Below are positions 33,777 through 45,093 of a DNA stretch of 64,000 nucleotides, piece by piece (position 1 is the first letter of the stretch; each line of letters opens with the position of its first letter). The notes under the pieces were generated by a model. That model saw only the letters and a list, made by a program, of their open reading frames with translations, made no database searches and was not told the origin of the DNA. The stretch is from Pisolithus tinctorius (taxonomy: Eukaryota > Basidiomycota > Agaricomycetes > Boletales > Pisolithaceae), in the NCBI GenBank assembly GCA_024663395.1, contig JANFAH010000023.1, forward strand, positions 496,001-560,000, in the 5' to 3' direction. Both the position numbers and the translations under genes were made by a program.

Positions 33777-35610
33777 GTTCCTTTTCTGACCACAGAAGGC
33801 GATGTTTCCCTGGTCAGTCGTGTGGTTGTCCCACTTATCCTTTTGTGATTGTGGTAACTTCTTAAGAAACCGGGTAATGGAAGCACCCTCCCTCTGGTGA
33901 ATGGGCTGTACTCGTTTGCAACTGCGAGATAGCTCCTAGCTTCTAAATACTCTTGCATCTACTTTACGAGCAATTGAGGTCAGCTCTCAAGTTCATCTGT
34001 CACCTTTTCTGACCACATGCATCATTATATTTCTTACCGCCTGTCCCGTCTCTTCGTCACTTGTCTTTCTACCACAGGGAGTGATCGTGGATCGCAAGTC
34101 GCACTGCCCGTTCCGCGTACTACAATTCAATCACCAGCTACAGCATGCGCACGAGTCTTTGTAGGAGGGGGAAACACCGGTGTTGCAGAACCAATCGCCC
34201 GGCCTGCGGAACTAGTGCCGCCGTTCGGGGCCGCCTTCACGTCTCTCTTGCCCATGGCCCTGCTCCACTGCGGTAATTTTGCGATCAGATCAATTTCCCA
34301 GCGCTGATCCATCCACTCGAGATTATTACTGCGCTCCCATCTCCCTCGTGTTCGCTATTTGCCGACATTGTTCTTACCACGTTCCTGAGAAGCGCAGCCC
34401 TAAAACTAAGGCAATCTGTTCTTGTCACCTTGATCCCGCGGTGGGACGTATCCGCAAAAGGCAGTGGAGTGGGGCAAGGAAAACAAAATTACAATAGATG
34501 CTGTGATCCTAGTATGAATCCCATGCAGATGCCACATTGTTGCGCAGGAACGACCAGGCGCCCTACGTTCATGCATCCCTGAAGCCCCCCAACCTACATT
34601 CGCGAACTGGAGGAATCCAATATCCAACATCTGAGAGGATTCCCGCATTCAGCGCCCGTGTGGAGGCACAGCCCGAACTTACCTACAAGCGCCATAGCGA
34701 TTCTCTCGAAAATCGCTGGGGATGGGTTAAAGTTAAGGGAGAGGCAGAAGCTTGGGACCAAGTCGTTCGATCCTCGTTACACAACCTACAGGTGAGTAGA
34801 TGTATGATGAAATTCATGTCTGTCCCGTGATTGACAATGGTGGAGCGCGGAAATCTCTTGGTACGCAAGAGTAATTTTGAAGATTCGACGCATATTAGCG
34901 CCGCTACTAGATATGGAGTTCTCGAACCGATGAAGGATTTGAATATGGCTTTGCGCTGCGACCGTACTCACTCACTGTGTACTTTACGCGTCCATCGGCC
35001 AGTCGAATTATGGCACTGTCCACTCTCCACTCAGCTGCATAGGTAAAGCGCGTGTCGCTTGAGACTAACCATTTGATTTGCCACGCACGCTGCGCTCCGA
35101 GGGACTGGATGCCTGCAGGACAGTGCAGGTGACGGTATGAAAGCTCGTAAGCTATTGCCATCTTTCTTCTGAAGAGAAACGCACAACTACTCGTTAGGAA
35201 GCTACCATCCATCACCTGCATACTCCCTTGCACGCGACTCAATATGTTGATGTCAGGATTCGAGGTGACAATGTAAGGGATTTTCGTGATCATTACTAAC
35301 CAAGGGCACGGTGAAGCGGGATCTTGGGCACACAGCCAACCTGAGCAGAAGGATGATTACTGTCACTAACCAGGGCCATCATTAGATGGGAGAGTAAATT
35401 CTTGTGAGTAAGTATAGAACCTGCCTATCGAAGGACGGCCATTTGGACTCCAGCTGCTCGCTCGCTAACGGAGAAGTCCAGACTTGTGTTTAATAAGTTG
35501 AAGGGTACATACTGGGCAGGGATCGCAGTGACGCATGTGGAATGCAGCCTTATTGCATTGCGTGCTACTGATACGGAATGTGAAGTTATGTGTATCATGA
35601 TAAAATAAGA
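33777..35610. other. Downstream block X2, paralogous to X1
   Basis: 33990-34560 and 34584-35470 align with 14290-15010 and 15812-16250. The best coding-like piece is 34584-34791 on the plus strand (IRELEESNIQ...SKIAGDGLKLRERQK), ending at a GTGAGT donor. The substitution pattern against X1 favours this frame. Flanking exons were not resolved. Confidence 0.45.
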
Positions 35611-36267
35611 CTAGTAAAGTGAAGCAAAAATCACCAGTAAGGTCAAAATTAAACCCACGACGCCCACTATTACATTCGCCTTCGCAAAAGTGTTGTCACC
35701 AAGCCAGACAGCTACAGTCATTCCTATAATTGGTACAAGTATGCCTGTAAACAGCCAGAAGAATGGCATCGCCAGCAACACAGCAACAACTGTAAGCCTG
35801 AATGTGCTTGTATTTATTTCCTATCATTATCAGACATTGGCAGCACGTGGATATCAGCAATAAGAGTGAGGGAGGGAGGAAGGATAGCACACTTACTCTC
35901 AGTCTGAGGTTGCACAGCATTCAAAAACATAACAAGTCCAAGGCCACTCACAACACACAAAGCGGAACACAGACCACCGGCCAAAAGGCAAACGTACGGA
36001 AACGAATCATCCCAGGCTGTTATGGGCGACGGGGTTTTACTTATCACAAACGAAACAGCCGCTCTACATTTGAGTAAGTGGAAGCATAGGGGAAAGTGGT
36101 ACATCAGGACACAGGACGTACGCTGTCACAAGGGAACCAACGACCGTAACAATTGACGTGCGGTTAATCAACTGATTTTTCAGTTCACGCCACTGCATTC
36201 CATCTTCCTGCTCTAATATCTGGAGAAGTCCCCCAAGTGAAGGTATGCCAATTAAGACAAGGGACAT
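35611..36267 (-). CDS. Multi-pass membrane protein, unknown function
   Basis: Minus-strand exons 36267-36122, 36063-35897 and 35789-35611 join in phase to 163 residues. The first intron is GTACGT...GTAG (58 bp). The second is GTAAGT...TTACAG (107 bp); its acceptor was chosen because it alone keeps the hydrophobic frame open to the TAG. Four hydrophobic segments are visible: IVTVVGSLVTAAAVSFVI, VCLLAGGLCSALCVVSGLGL, VAVLLAMPFFWLFTGILVPI and VIVGVVGLILTLLVIFASL. The N terminus carries an amphipathic stretch (QWRELKNQLINRTS). It resembles small Agaricomycete membrane proteins of unknown function that I cannot name. An extra 5' exon is possible, since a CACAG acceptor-like site lies just before the ATG. 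No damage seen. Confidence 0.6.
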
Positions 36268-38412
36268 AACTGTGCACGTAGACCGTCGTGAGATGTCATA
36301 TAATATGAATCGACCACGTACAACGGCGAAGCCGCTGAAATTTGGGTTTGATAAAACATTGATCTCTGCTAGAAATCACAACTTGAAGGGATATTGTAGA
36401 GGTTTCATTCGATGTACGGCCCTCCGGCATCACGATTGAAGTGGTGGAGGCGAGGATGCAGGTAGCGATATGAGCTAAAAATGGTTCTCACCTTGGTACA
36501 GTTATATACGACAGGACAGGCAATTGCAACGAGGCATCGAAGGCGCTAGGTGCTATGGGCGCTTGGGCGAAGTGCGGAAGTGGCCCCAAGGCTAGTCTAC
36601 ATGTGGCCCAGCCCCATGAATGGTTGCCGGAAGTTAAAAAAAAGGGTTCTCACCCTTTCCTTCTGACCTTTCCTTTTACCTTTGTTGAGGCACGCAAATT
36701 GAAATGATAGATGTAGGTGGGTTCATAGTGCAATAAGGCGATTGGAGAACTCATCTGTATTCGAGTGTGACGTAGTCAAGATGCGGCAGAGAAGTAAGTA
36801 CTCCAGTAGGAGCACTTTGGAATGAATCCTAGTAGACTGCAAACATATCCCTGACGAGGTGGGTTACTTACGTCTAGGGGCGCTCTCAATTGGCTTACAT
36901 AACAACACCGTGACACCTTGGCGACACCCTCTGGCACGCCATCGAAGATGGCCTGGCAGCACTGAACTTGAACTTAAAGCTGCATGTGTACTTCGTGTCC
37001 AAAGCCAAATACATTCCCGGGACCATATCAAGCCCAAGAAAAGAGGCCTTCGCAGCCCTACCGCTGGGTTGGCCGCGATCACAGACGACAGCCGCTGAAT
37101 CGAACCCTACTCAGTTTGTAACCACGCTTCCTAGAGGTGAGCTTACTGCACTGGTTGATCAGTAGTTGTGTATCACCTTACTCAAGTCTCCGTACACATC
37201 GTTTTAATATTATGGCCACCGCTTCGTGTCCAACTTGCATTCTCGGTTCAACGTCCCTGTGATGTGATGTTACCTTCCTATTACACTCCGCTGTGCTAAT
37301 CTTATGAGCAACTCGCTTGCCCTCATCCATCTCTCCGAGATCATTGCAGTACCCTCATGTTCACTTACTCTCTTCCGACATACCTCTTTATCACCTTCCT
37401 GAGCGGAGTACCGAAACATGTTCTTGTGACCCTGACTGCTACGCACTCGGTGGAATCATCTTCCAAAAGGAATAGAATGAGGTAAGAAAACCCAAATCAC
37501 AGTAACTGTTGTATTCCTGGTGTCCTACGTATGTCAATGCTCTACTGCCTAGCACCTGCGTTATCGACATTAGCAAGCGCTCGTTGACGTAAATCACATG
37601 GCAGCCGACTGCCACCTTTGTCGCATCTCCCCAGCGCGTTCGGAAGACATGAAATATAAGAAGTTTGAACAGACAGACATGCACAGAGGAGCGACAGCGG
37701 ACTCGACAAACCTCGCAAATGGGCCAAGAAAGGACTTCTGGCCTGCGGACCGGATCGGGTCGCCCAGAGCTTGCTCAGTGATACGATAGCTAAAACGCTA
37801 TGCCGAAGTCGCGAGAGTGGCCCGCGTTTCGCGAGTACTGATATGTTCTCGACCGTGAAGGTAAAGAGTATGATGTGAGGCTGACGCGACACGTCTTCAC
37901 TGAACATGCCCATACAACCTCTTCATCAAACAGAGCTGTCATAGTTTACGCAGAGATCACCCATAGGGTGTCCCAGGGCTTTCTGCGACAGAAAAACTGA
38001 CTGAATCCTAACAAGTATATTTGAGAACTACTAAACCAGTCCGCCATTCATCGTATATACGAAAACATAAATAAAGAGAGTAGAGCGATTATGTTAACAT
38101 AGTCGTAATCATCAACTTGCATGCAGTAAGTGCGTCTTCGACTCAAATTACGCATAAAGGATATTTATTTCTCGCTTCGAGTTCTGAGGATGGGGAAATG
38201 AGGGTCAGCCATGAGCATCAAAATCGAGTGGGAAGATGGGTGCATTGAAGGGATCAGCGTTCTCTAATGATAAGCAGAATGGCACACTTGCCTGTCACGA
38301 TTTGTAGCGAAGGCCACAACACACGGAAATTATGTAAGGCAAACCAAGAAATACGTGCTCGCTTATTGTCACGTCGACATTCAGGGTATCTTGAAGAAAA
38401 CTGCGAGGAAAA
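36268..38412. other. No assigned gene; contains a third partial X block
   Basis: 37330-37560 resembles 34370-34510 and 14800-14960. A plus-strand frame of 79 codons at 36859-37098 and minus-strand frames up to 123 codons (37542-37913) have no domain. The right end borders the 3' end of Z7. Confidence 0.35.
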
Positions 38413-40236
38413 CTACCTAGACCCTTTCTTTGGGCGTGGGCGCTTCAGGTGTACCTCCCTCAGATGCCTCATCATGCTTTCCCGTTTAACTTGCTTTCGT
38501 GGACTTGGAGGACACCAACGGCACTCGACTTTGATACCCGATGCCATGTTTTTGATGCCATGTATAGCAGCGAAGTGGTTTGGCAAATCATGGGATGTCA
38601 CAACGCTGCCACATACTGTTCCATCATCGCCCTTCCAACCACAGGATTCACGTGCAATGTGATCACAAAAAGGGCGTGTCGTGAACAGGCTGTTCGACGA
38701 GACAGCAGCGGAAGAGTTAGCCATAAGTGATCCCAAAGGCATTGAAAGATTCCCGCCGTTATGGTAGTGGTCGGAGGCCGGCGGGTGTAGCTCCCGAGCC
38801 ATATTTAAAGGCGATGACAACGGTACCGCCGAGTAAACACCGTTGCACGTGTTTTCATGATCGTGTACACAGTCAGGTTGAGAGACGGTATAGTAGAGGC
38901 AGGATGTTGCTGGCATAGGCAGGGTGGTTCCAACAGCGAGGTCAACACCTGACGGACGCGTGTTTGAAACGTCTCCATTGCTCACGCACGCATAAAATCC
39001 TTGAGAAGATGGCAGAAAGACGTTTGAAGGTGAAGGCAGCGGTGGGCTTAGGTTAGCGAGCTGGTAAAAGGAATAACTCGGCGTGTCGCGGTAGTTACGA
39101 GAGTTCATTAGGCAAGTTTCGTCATCGTACCGCGGCACGTTCATCTGAACCACTTCGTGAGTGCTAATGACTGGAAAATCACCAGTACACGGCATAGGTG
39201 GGACGGCAGGAACCTTAATCCAATTAACACCCGCTGAAATATACCGAAACTGTCCTTACTGAGGAAAGCCTTTCATCTTGCCCACTACAATTTGTTGGGT
39301 ATGGTGTGATGGAACAGTTTACTGATGGATTCTGAGCAACGTAACTCGGATCTCCATTCATTAGGTCAAGGATATGATCGGTGACCCCCACGGTATTGTC
39401 CCGAGAGCCTGAGGCAATGCTCTCCCCTTCTGAGGAGAATCCAATTGAGTTGAATGCATTGGTACACCCCTCAAGGGTGCCACGAATCTCCACACCTCTC
39501 TCATCCCTGGGGCACGTTTGGGCAGGGTACTGGTCAGAAGGAATTCTTAGTGAGTACCCTTGAATAGCTTAGGACGCTAAAGTTGAGCCTACCATAAACG
39601 GCCTGCCGCTGCCGGTTCCCCCGTTGGACAATGATGCAGATCGAGCATGCTGAGTAGGTGATAAGTGTGACGACCGGAGAACCATCGGAGTAGCGACTAA
39701 CATCTTGTGCGCCATCTACGCCCACGTAGGTCATTAAATTTTGGGCATGTGGCCAGTTCAGAATTTGCTGGCGGTGCTAGACGGTGGTCAGGGTTTCATA
39801 TCAAATACGAAAATGGGCGGTTTGCAGACCTCAGAGGGGAAAGCAGAGCAATCATTTCTAAAACAGAAAAATGATGAGTCATCCACGACCCACGGTGAAA
39901 TCGCACTTACCCGAAAGAAGACGTTCGCGCCTGTTCCGGAACACTGCCACCGGGAGAGGTGCCGAGTGCAGCACCGTGCAGCACATGGCTGAGATGGCAC
40001 TGCTGCAACATATCCTCAGATAATGATACTGGGGATGGGCAGAATTCAAGCGTGTTTGACAACGTTGAGCAGAATGATTCGCCTTGTATATCACCGGAAG
40101 CGAACCAAGAAAGAAAGCGAGGACCGGGCAAATCGGAATAACGTAGGAATGAGCCACAGAAAGTAGAAAGGAAAGGCTTGTGGATTGTTAAAAAACAAGA
40201 CAGAGTCGGAGATTGGGAACGGGGGTCAGAAAGCAT
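38413..40236 (-). CDS. Z7: minus-strand double zinc-finger gene with a WD40-like insert
   Basis: Exon 1 40236-39911, microexon 39857-39830 (28 nt), a WD40-bearing exon ending at 39260, and a last exon 39213-38413 (266 codons) are supported. The exons between 39829 and about 39550 are less certain. The last exon begins VPAVPPMPC and ends with finger 1 CGWKGDDG..C...HFAAIH (third Cys replaced, LPNH) and finger 2 CRWCPPS...RHLREVH, then a basic tail (RPRPKKGSR). The third exon contains about 40 residues like a WD40 repeat (SIGFSSEGESIASGSRDNTV) immediately before the family motif LDLMN. Relatives at 51.8 and 62.4 kb have unrelated sequence there. Domain likely functional; the complete gene is plausible but not proven. 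Confidence 0.6.
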
Positions 40237-40595
40237 GCTATGTTTCGTAGTTTCGCTTTAACAGCTCAGAGCGTGGCAGTGCTGGCGGTGACAACCGGCC
40301 GCTCTGGAACGACTCCGGGCAAGTGATTGCCCACCAACGTTGGAGGCGCTCGCGACATGCCGAGTGCTGGAGAGTTAGGCGTAGGCGTATCGTACCCAGC
40401 GCTCCCACATATGTCGATCTCGATACATGCGAGGGAGGATGCTTATACAGCAAAGGATTGTACAGCCCCGAACCCTCCATCCCGGCGCGTAAGGACACCT
40501 GGATAGCAGATGTGCACTCAGTGGACAATGGGTAGCCAGTCACACCAGGACATCGATCCTTGGGGGAATGGAGTGTACCATGGAACATCCTTTCA

Positions 40596-41195
40596 TCAAC
40601 AGCGGAACCCGAGACGCTCCTCGCGATAGTGCCACAACATAGACCTGTGTCCCATACGCTTCCCACACCGACCGCGCTCGACAAGTTGAGTCCGCGGCAT
40701 GTTAACGATACCGTGGGCGGAAGCCAGGTGGGCTTCGCAACAGTAGCCTATGAGCATGTCACATATACCCCCACACTTGTCTCCTCAGCCACATGGCCGT
40801 CCGTCATCAGCGGATACCTGTGAAGGAGCCAGATTCTAGGGAGCCTCCGATGAAGTGCCTGGTGGTGGGCGCTGTGTGTCTAGGATGGGAGGGGGGCCCA
40901 CTAATTTAATGGGGTTGACAATGGCGTAAAGGCCATAACCGAAGTACAAATGTTCTAGATGTCCTAGAGAAAGACCAGGATAGGTAGCTGGAACATTGCT
41001 TTCGGCACCCTGAGCAGGGTTACGAAAGAATGATTTGTGCAGGTTTTCGTGCAATGTGGTAATCATCGGTGAGTCGCTGCTCCTGCACATATCGAAGTCG
41101 AACTCCAGCCCGACAACCGGAGGGAGTATGCTGGCTCGTTGAAAATTCAAGTCACTATAATTGTTGTCTGCAATTTGCACAAGATATCCCCCCAA
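40596..41195 (-). pseudogene. Z8: zinc-finger relic of subfamily B with a stop in finger 1
   Basis: The upstream part (41195-40839) contains a PGLSLGHLEHLYFGYG segment related to PGLFSGYLEPLNGG of the 50.5-kb copy. The finger region reads PCG-stop-GDKCGGIC...CCEAHLASAHGIVNM. The stop (40785-40787) replaces the Trp of the CPW motif, a TGG to TGA change. Finger 2 is reduced (CGKRM...WHYREERL), with the first Cys of the pair replaced by Arg or lost and the last His replaced by Arg. Clearly dead in this form. Confidence 0.65.
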
Positions 41196-42227
41196 CCATG
41201 GCCGCTGGTAGCAGGCGTCAGGATTTCAGCATTCAATAGTCTAGATCGTCTCCAAACGTCGAGAAAAAAAGTTTGAGGGCCACCGCTAAAGTGAAAGGTG
41301 ATCATGGGTCGTCAACAGTGAAAAAAAGACGATGCATGACTTACTCTGATGGTGTTCCTCCCTGTTCCGCGGCATGTTCACCTGGTGGGAGACGGCCGTT
41401 CGCTGACTCGATGCAGTGGATCGGGCAAATTGGAACAGTGGACACCGCTGGATCGGTGGGAAGCAGGGTCAGAAGCTGGAGCTCGGAGAAGTTTATGAGT
41501 GTCAATAGGGACAGGGAATTCACGAGGAAAGGCAAGTTCTCGACCACGTCGAAGGGGCTATAAATGTGTATCTTGAGCACGCTAATTCAAGAAAAATTAA
41601 TGTCAGGTTGCACATATCATTGGCCGCTTTGACATACTTCTATGTGGAAATCCACGCGCGCCACTAGCAACGCGGCTGGTCGTAGAGGACACAAAGATCG
41701 CGCGAGCTCTCCACCCGACTTTGAGGCCAAGCAAGAGGTATATCTCAGCAGCCGCGACTTGTACAATGCATGAGCGTTCTGCTACTTTCATCTGGGTAAC
41801 CAAAGAAGAGACCGGGTGCAGAAAGGAAAAGATCTCGTGCAAACATGCATACACCAAATGCAAGGGACCCGTTAAGGACACTCTGCTAGGAACTCCTATC
41901 CTGCAGTAAAAATTTTTGCACAGGCTGCGCAAAGGAGGCCACCTTACCTATTTGACTGACAACACCCGCAGAGGTAAATGAAAGTTCCAGTCGAAATATC
42001 GTGAGTATGTTCTTTCAGAACCGCCAGCTGGCGTCCTGTGTTGAGACGCTCAGGAATTCCTGCTCGGAAGACCAGGACCCCGCGACTAGGCATCCCCCAA
42101 TTCTGCCTATGTCTAAATCCGGTCACCCAGATAAGATATACAGCTGAATGCCAATACTCATGTGATAGTACCGTCGCCCGTAATCACTCAACAAGACTCA
42201 ACAAGTAATGCTGAACATCAAATGTTA

Positions 42228-42244
42228 GGGCCCGTTCGGCAGCC
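42228..42244 (+). repeat. Left terminal inverted repeat
   Basis: GGGCCCGTTCGGCAGCC, the exact reverse complement of 45077-45093. Inner similarity (CCGTTTCCGTTCGTTTGC against GCTCGTTTGCCTCCGTTC) continues with gaps. Confidence 0.95.
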
Positions 42245-42418
42245 CTCCGTTTCCGTTCGTTTGCAACCGTTCTGTTTCGTTTTGATTTCCCACGGTTTGC
42301 AAACGGACGAGTCTGCCCTTGCTGTTTCGAAACAGTCTGTCACGCTCCGTTTTACCTTGGGATACTATATCTTCAAGTTTCGTACTACTAATACCCTACT
42401 ACCACTGTCTTTACAAGT

Positions 42419-43556
42419 ATGGCTCATACATCTCAGGCCACCCATCAAGCTCCTGCAAGTTCCACAACTTCTTGTGACAATACAAAGGCTCCTCGTAATG
42501 CCAAGTGGAGCACCAGTGATGATACAGCACTTGTCGACACCCTCAAGACCTTTGCAAGTGGGAATTCTGCAGATAATGGGACTTTCAAGTCTGTAGCATT
42601 CACGGCTGCTGCAAAGGCACTCAAGCACAGCCATGAGGCAAGTGGTGGTGCCCCAAAGACTGCGAGGAACTGCTCTCGTCGTTGGGCTACGGTGATTATC
42701 ATTTCTGACTGCTTTGTGTGATATCTCTGAAGCTCGAGCATCACACTAGCTCAAGGCCAATTGTCTCATTGTGCAGCGGTTGATCACTGCCTCTGGCTTT
42801 GGTTGGGATGAGATGACGAAGATGGCCACTGCTGAAGAATCTGTGTGGGCGAAATACCTGGAGGTAAGTCTACGGACCCAGTTCTCTTATGAACATATTT
42901 TCAGCCATGTTGTAGGCCCATCCCAAGGCAAAGCCTTGGCATTACAATCCTTTCCCACTCTATGACGATATTCTTAGTCTCATTGAAGGGCGTCATGCTA
43001 CTGGGGAGGGTGCCCTTCACATCCCTGATACAGGCAGGTCTATTTCATTAACTCCAGAGGCTGGCGAGAGTATTTTGTGGCCTTCCACTGATGAGGAAGA
43101 GGAAAATGAGGTGCGTAATTGTGTACAATTTATTTATTATGACCCACCTTCACAATCTTGTAGACCCCTATATCCTCTCACAGACTGAAGCGAGAACGTG
43201 CTGCCAGTACCTCCCCTGATACCCCAGCACCTTTGTTGAAGAAAAAACGTGCCAAGGTGACTGGTCCTGCAGCAATCCTCGGAGTTGCTGATGCACTGGC
43301 TGCCGTTGCTTCTTCACTCAACACTCCTCCGGAGATTCAGACTCTTGATACTTTTGGAGTTTTCCCTCCCACTCCAAAGAGGCGTATGGATGCTATTGCA
43401 GCAATATCTGGTGATATCAACTTGTCTACCCAGGAACGTGTAAAGGCAATTTCTCTCTTTTCCAAGGACATAGCTAAGGCAGATGCATATCTTGCTGTTT
43501 CTGATGCCACCATTCGTTCTGCATACATACAGTTGGAACTTGCCAATGCTACATAA
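42419..43556 (+). CDS. Harbinger-associated Myb/SANT-like DNA-binding protein
   Basis: Exons 42419-42691, 42750-42863, 42916-43110 and 43164-43556 keep phase and give 324 residues. The first two exons encode a Myb/SANT-like domain: WSTSDDTALVDTLKTF, NCSRRWATLKANCLIVQRL, then SGFGWDE...VWAKYLEAHPKAK, FPLYDDI and ATGEGAL. These are hallmarks of the plant/fungal Myb/SANT-like partners of PIF/Harbinger transposases. The C-terminal part has a basic cluster (LKKKRAK) and a helical Ala-rich tail. In known systems the partner binds the element ends and helps import or activate the transposase; here that is by analogy. The last acceptor (43163) could alternatively be 43193, both in phase. Confidence 0.85.
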
Positions 43557-43566
43557 TCATTTCATC

Positions 43567-44932
43567 CTAGCTCTCCCTAGTATACCCAACATACTGTGCC
43601 CACATTGCTTTTGCAATTGAATCCCGTTTTTCACTTGCCCTACTTCGTTCTGCTGGTGTGATTGTGTGACCAAAGTCTGCTGGTGCCCTTTCACTCAGGT
43701 GAGTTGTAGGCCTTTGATGGGTTCCTGAGACCCCATCAAATTCCCCAGTGTCATCAGGGTCATGAGTGCGGATGAAGTTATGGAGAACACAAAGGGCAGG
43801 AACCAGCTTTGCTTGTACTTGAAGGTCATACTCTGGAGCAGCCACCATAAGGCGGAAACGTCGTTTGACAACTCCAAAAATGCGCTCAACAACATTGCGA
43901 GCCTGTGCATGGCGGAGATTATACAGTTCTTTGTAATCTTGAGGCCTGTAATTTTGGCATGTCAACAGAGTATTATCATTGAAATGCAGGAATAAAGAAA
44001 ACCTTTGAGAAGATTGTGACCACTCCTTAAGATGATAGCGGACACCACGGTAAGGAACCAATAAGGAGTCACATATTCCAAACCCTGCATCTGCCAGGTA
44101 GCACAGGCCTGGTGGGATTGCAAAGTCAGTCCGTCGAGCAGAATCATAAATGCGACTATCTGCTGCACTCCCCTCCCAGCCAGCCAAAATATAGCAAAAT
44201 TGCATGTCAAATGTGCATGCTGCAAGAATGTTCTGTGAGAGGCGACCTTTGCGATTGCGATAGCGAGTAGTGAGTGCATCATCAGGGACAAAGATGTCAA
44301 TGTGAGTGCCATCAATTGCACCTCGGCAGTCTTTGAAAAAGGGGTAGAACTTTGGATCAGCTTGAATCTTGGGAGGAACAAGGTCATCGGGTGGAAGGTG
44401 AACATATTTATTGTAGAACCATGGGGAGATAGTCATATCAAGAAGACGAAGAAAAATTCTGAATATACATTAATATATTTTCTCATTAATAAATAAACAT
44501 TCTTACTCACTTTGAGATAGTATCTGCACTGTGCTGAAAATGCTCCTGCATATCTCTGTTTGTTGCCCCTGCACAACACATACGTAAAAATATTGCCAAC
44601 TGCTCCTCTGCAGAAATGTGCTTTGAATTGGAAAGTCCTGCATACTCCCCAAGCTCATGTTGGAGGCGGTGAAAGGTAGGCTTGGACATTCCCATCATAT
44701 TATAGAAGCGGCGAGGATGTCCAAATAACAGCTCACGAACCCATGCATGACCAGTCAAGATTGAGGTGTGCTGTGGCATCTTGTCTATAGATGGTAGAAT
44801 GGCCATTGTGACAGCAGCAGCAACTGCTGCTACTTTCTTTTTATGGTGGTAGGATAATGATCTCAAGGCTTTCAAGGATTTTCTCTTTTTCTGAGATGAT
44901 GATGGAGCCATGGCAAGGTAGTGCAGTACCAT
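43567..44932 (-). CDS. PIF/Harbinger DDE transposase
   Basis: Minus-strand exons 44932-44511, 44458-44003 and 43945-43567 join in phase to 418 residues; introns are 52 and 57 bp. The start could also be the second Met (44911). The N-terminal part holds a helix-turn-helix-like region (MSKPTFHRLQHEL, SAEEQLAIFLRMCCAGATNRDMQEHF). The catalytic core has Asp in GAIDGTHI, Asp in YLADAGFG and Glu in NVVERIFGVVKRRFR, the DDE_Tnp_4 pattern. C-terminal LHNFIRTHDPDD is also typical. It would cut the element at the inverted repeats and insert at TWA. No stop or frameshift. It converges on the Myb-like gene, with only 10 bp between stop codons. Confidence 0.93.
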
Positions 44933-45076
44933 TGATCACTATCTGATGTCTGATCTACATGTGACTATGGGTGTGACATATCTGTGACATTTTGTGATGC
45001 CTCCATTTTACTTGCCCACCCGTTCTGTTTGCAAACGGTGGGAATTCAAAACGAAACGGAACGGAGGCAAACGAGC

Positions 45077-45093
45077 GGCTGCCGAACGGGCCC
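45077..45093 (-). repeat. Right terminal inverted repeat
   Basis: Exact reverse complement of the left end; followed by the TTA target duplicate at 45094-45096. Confidence 0.95.

Larger units (their letters stand above)
42228..45093. mobile_element. PIF/Harbinger DNA transposon (2866 bp), two-gene autonomous type
   Basis: Ends in perfect 17-bp inverted repeats GGGCCCGTTCGGCAGCC, with similarity extending about 60 bp further inward. Flanked by TTA on both sides (42225-42227 and 45094-45096), the 3-bp target preference of the superfamily. The paralogous site near 57735 has a single TTA and no element. It carries a Myb/SANT-like gene (plus) and a DDE transposase gene (minus), convergently arranged. 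Both appear intact. Confidence 0.95.
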
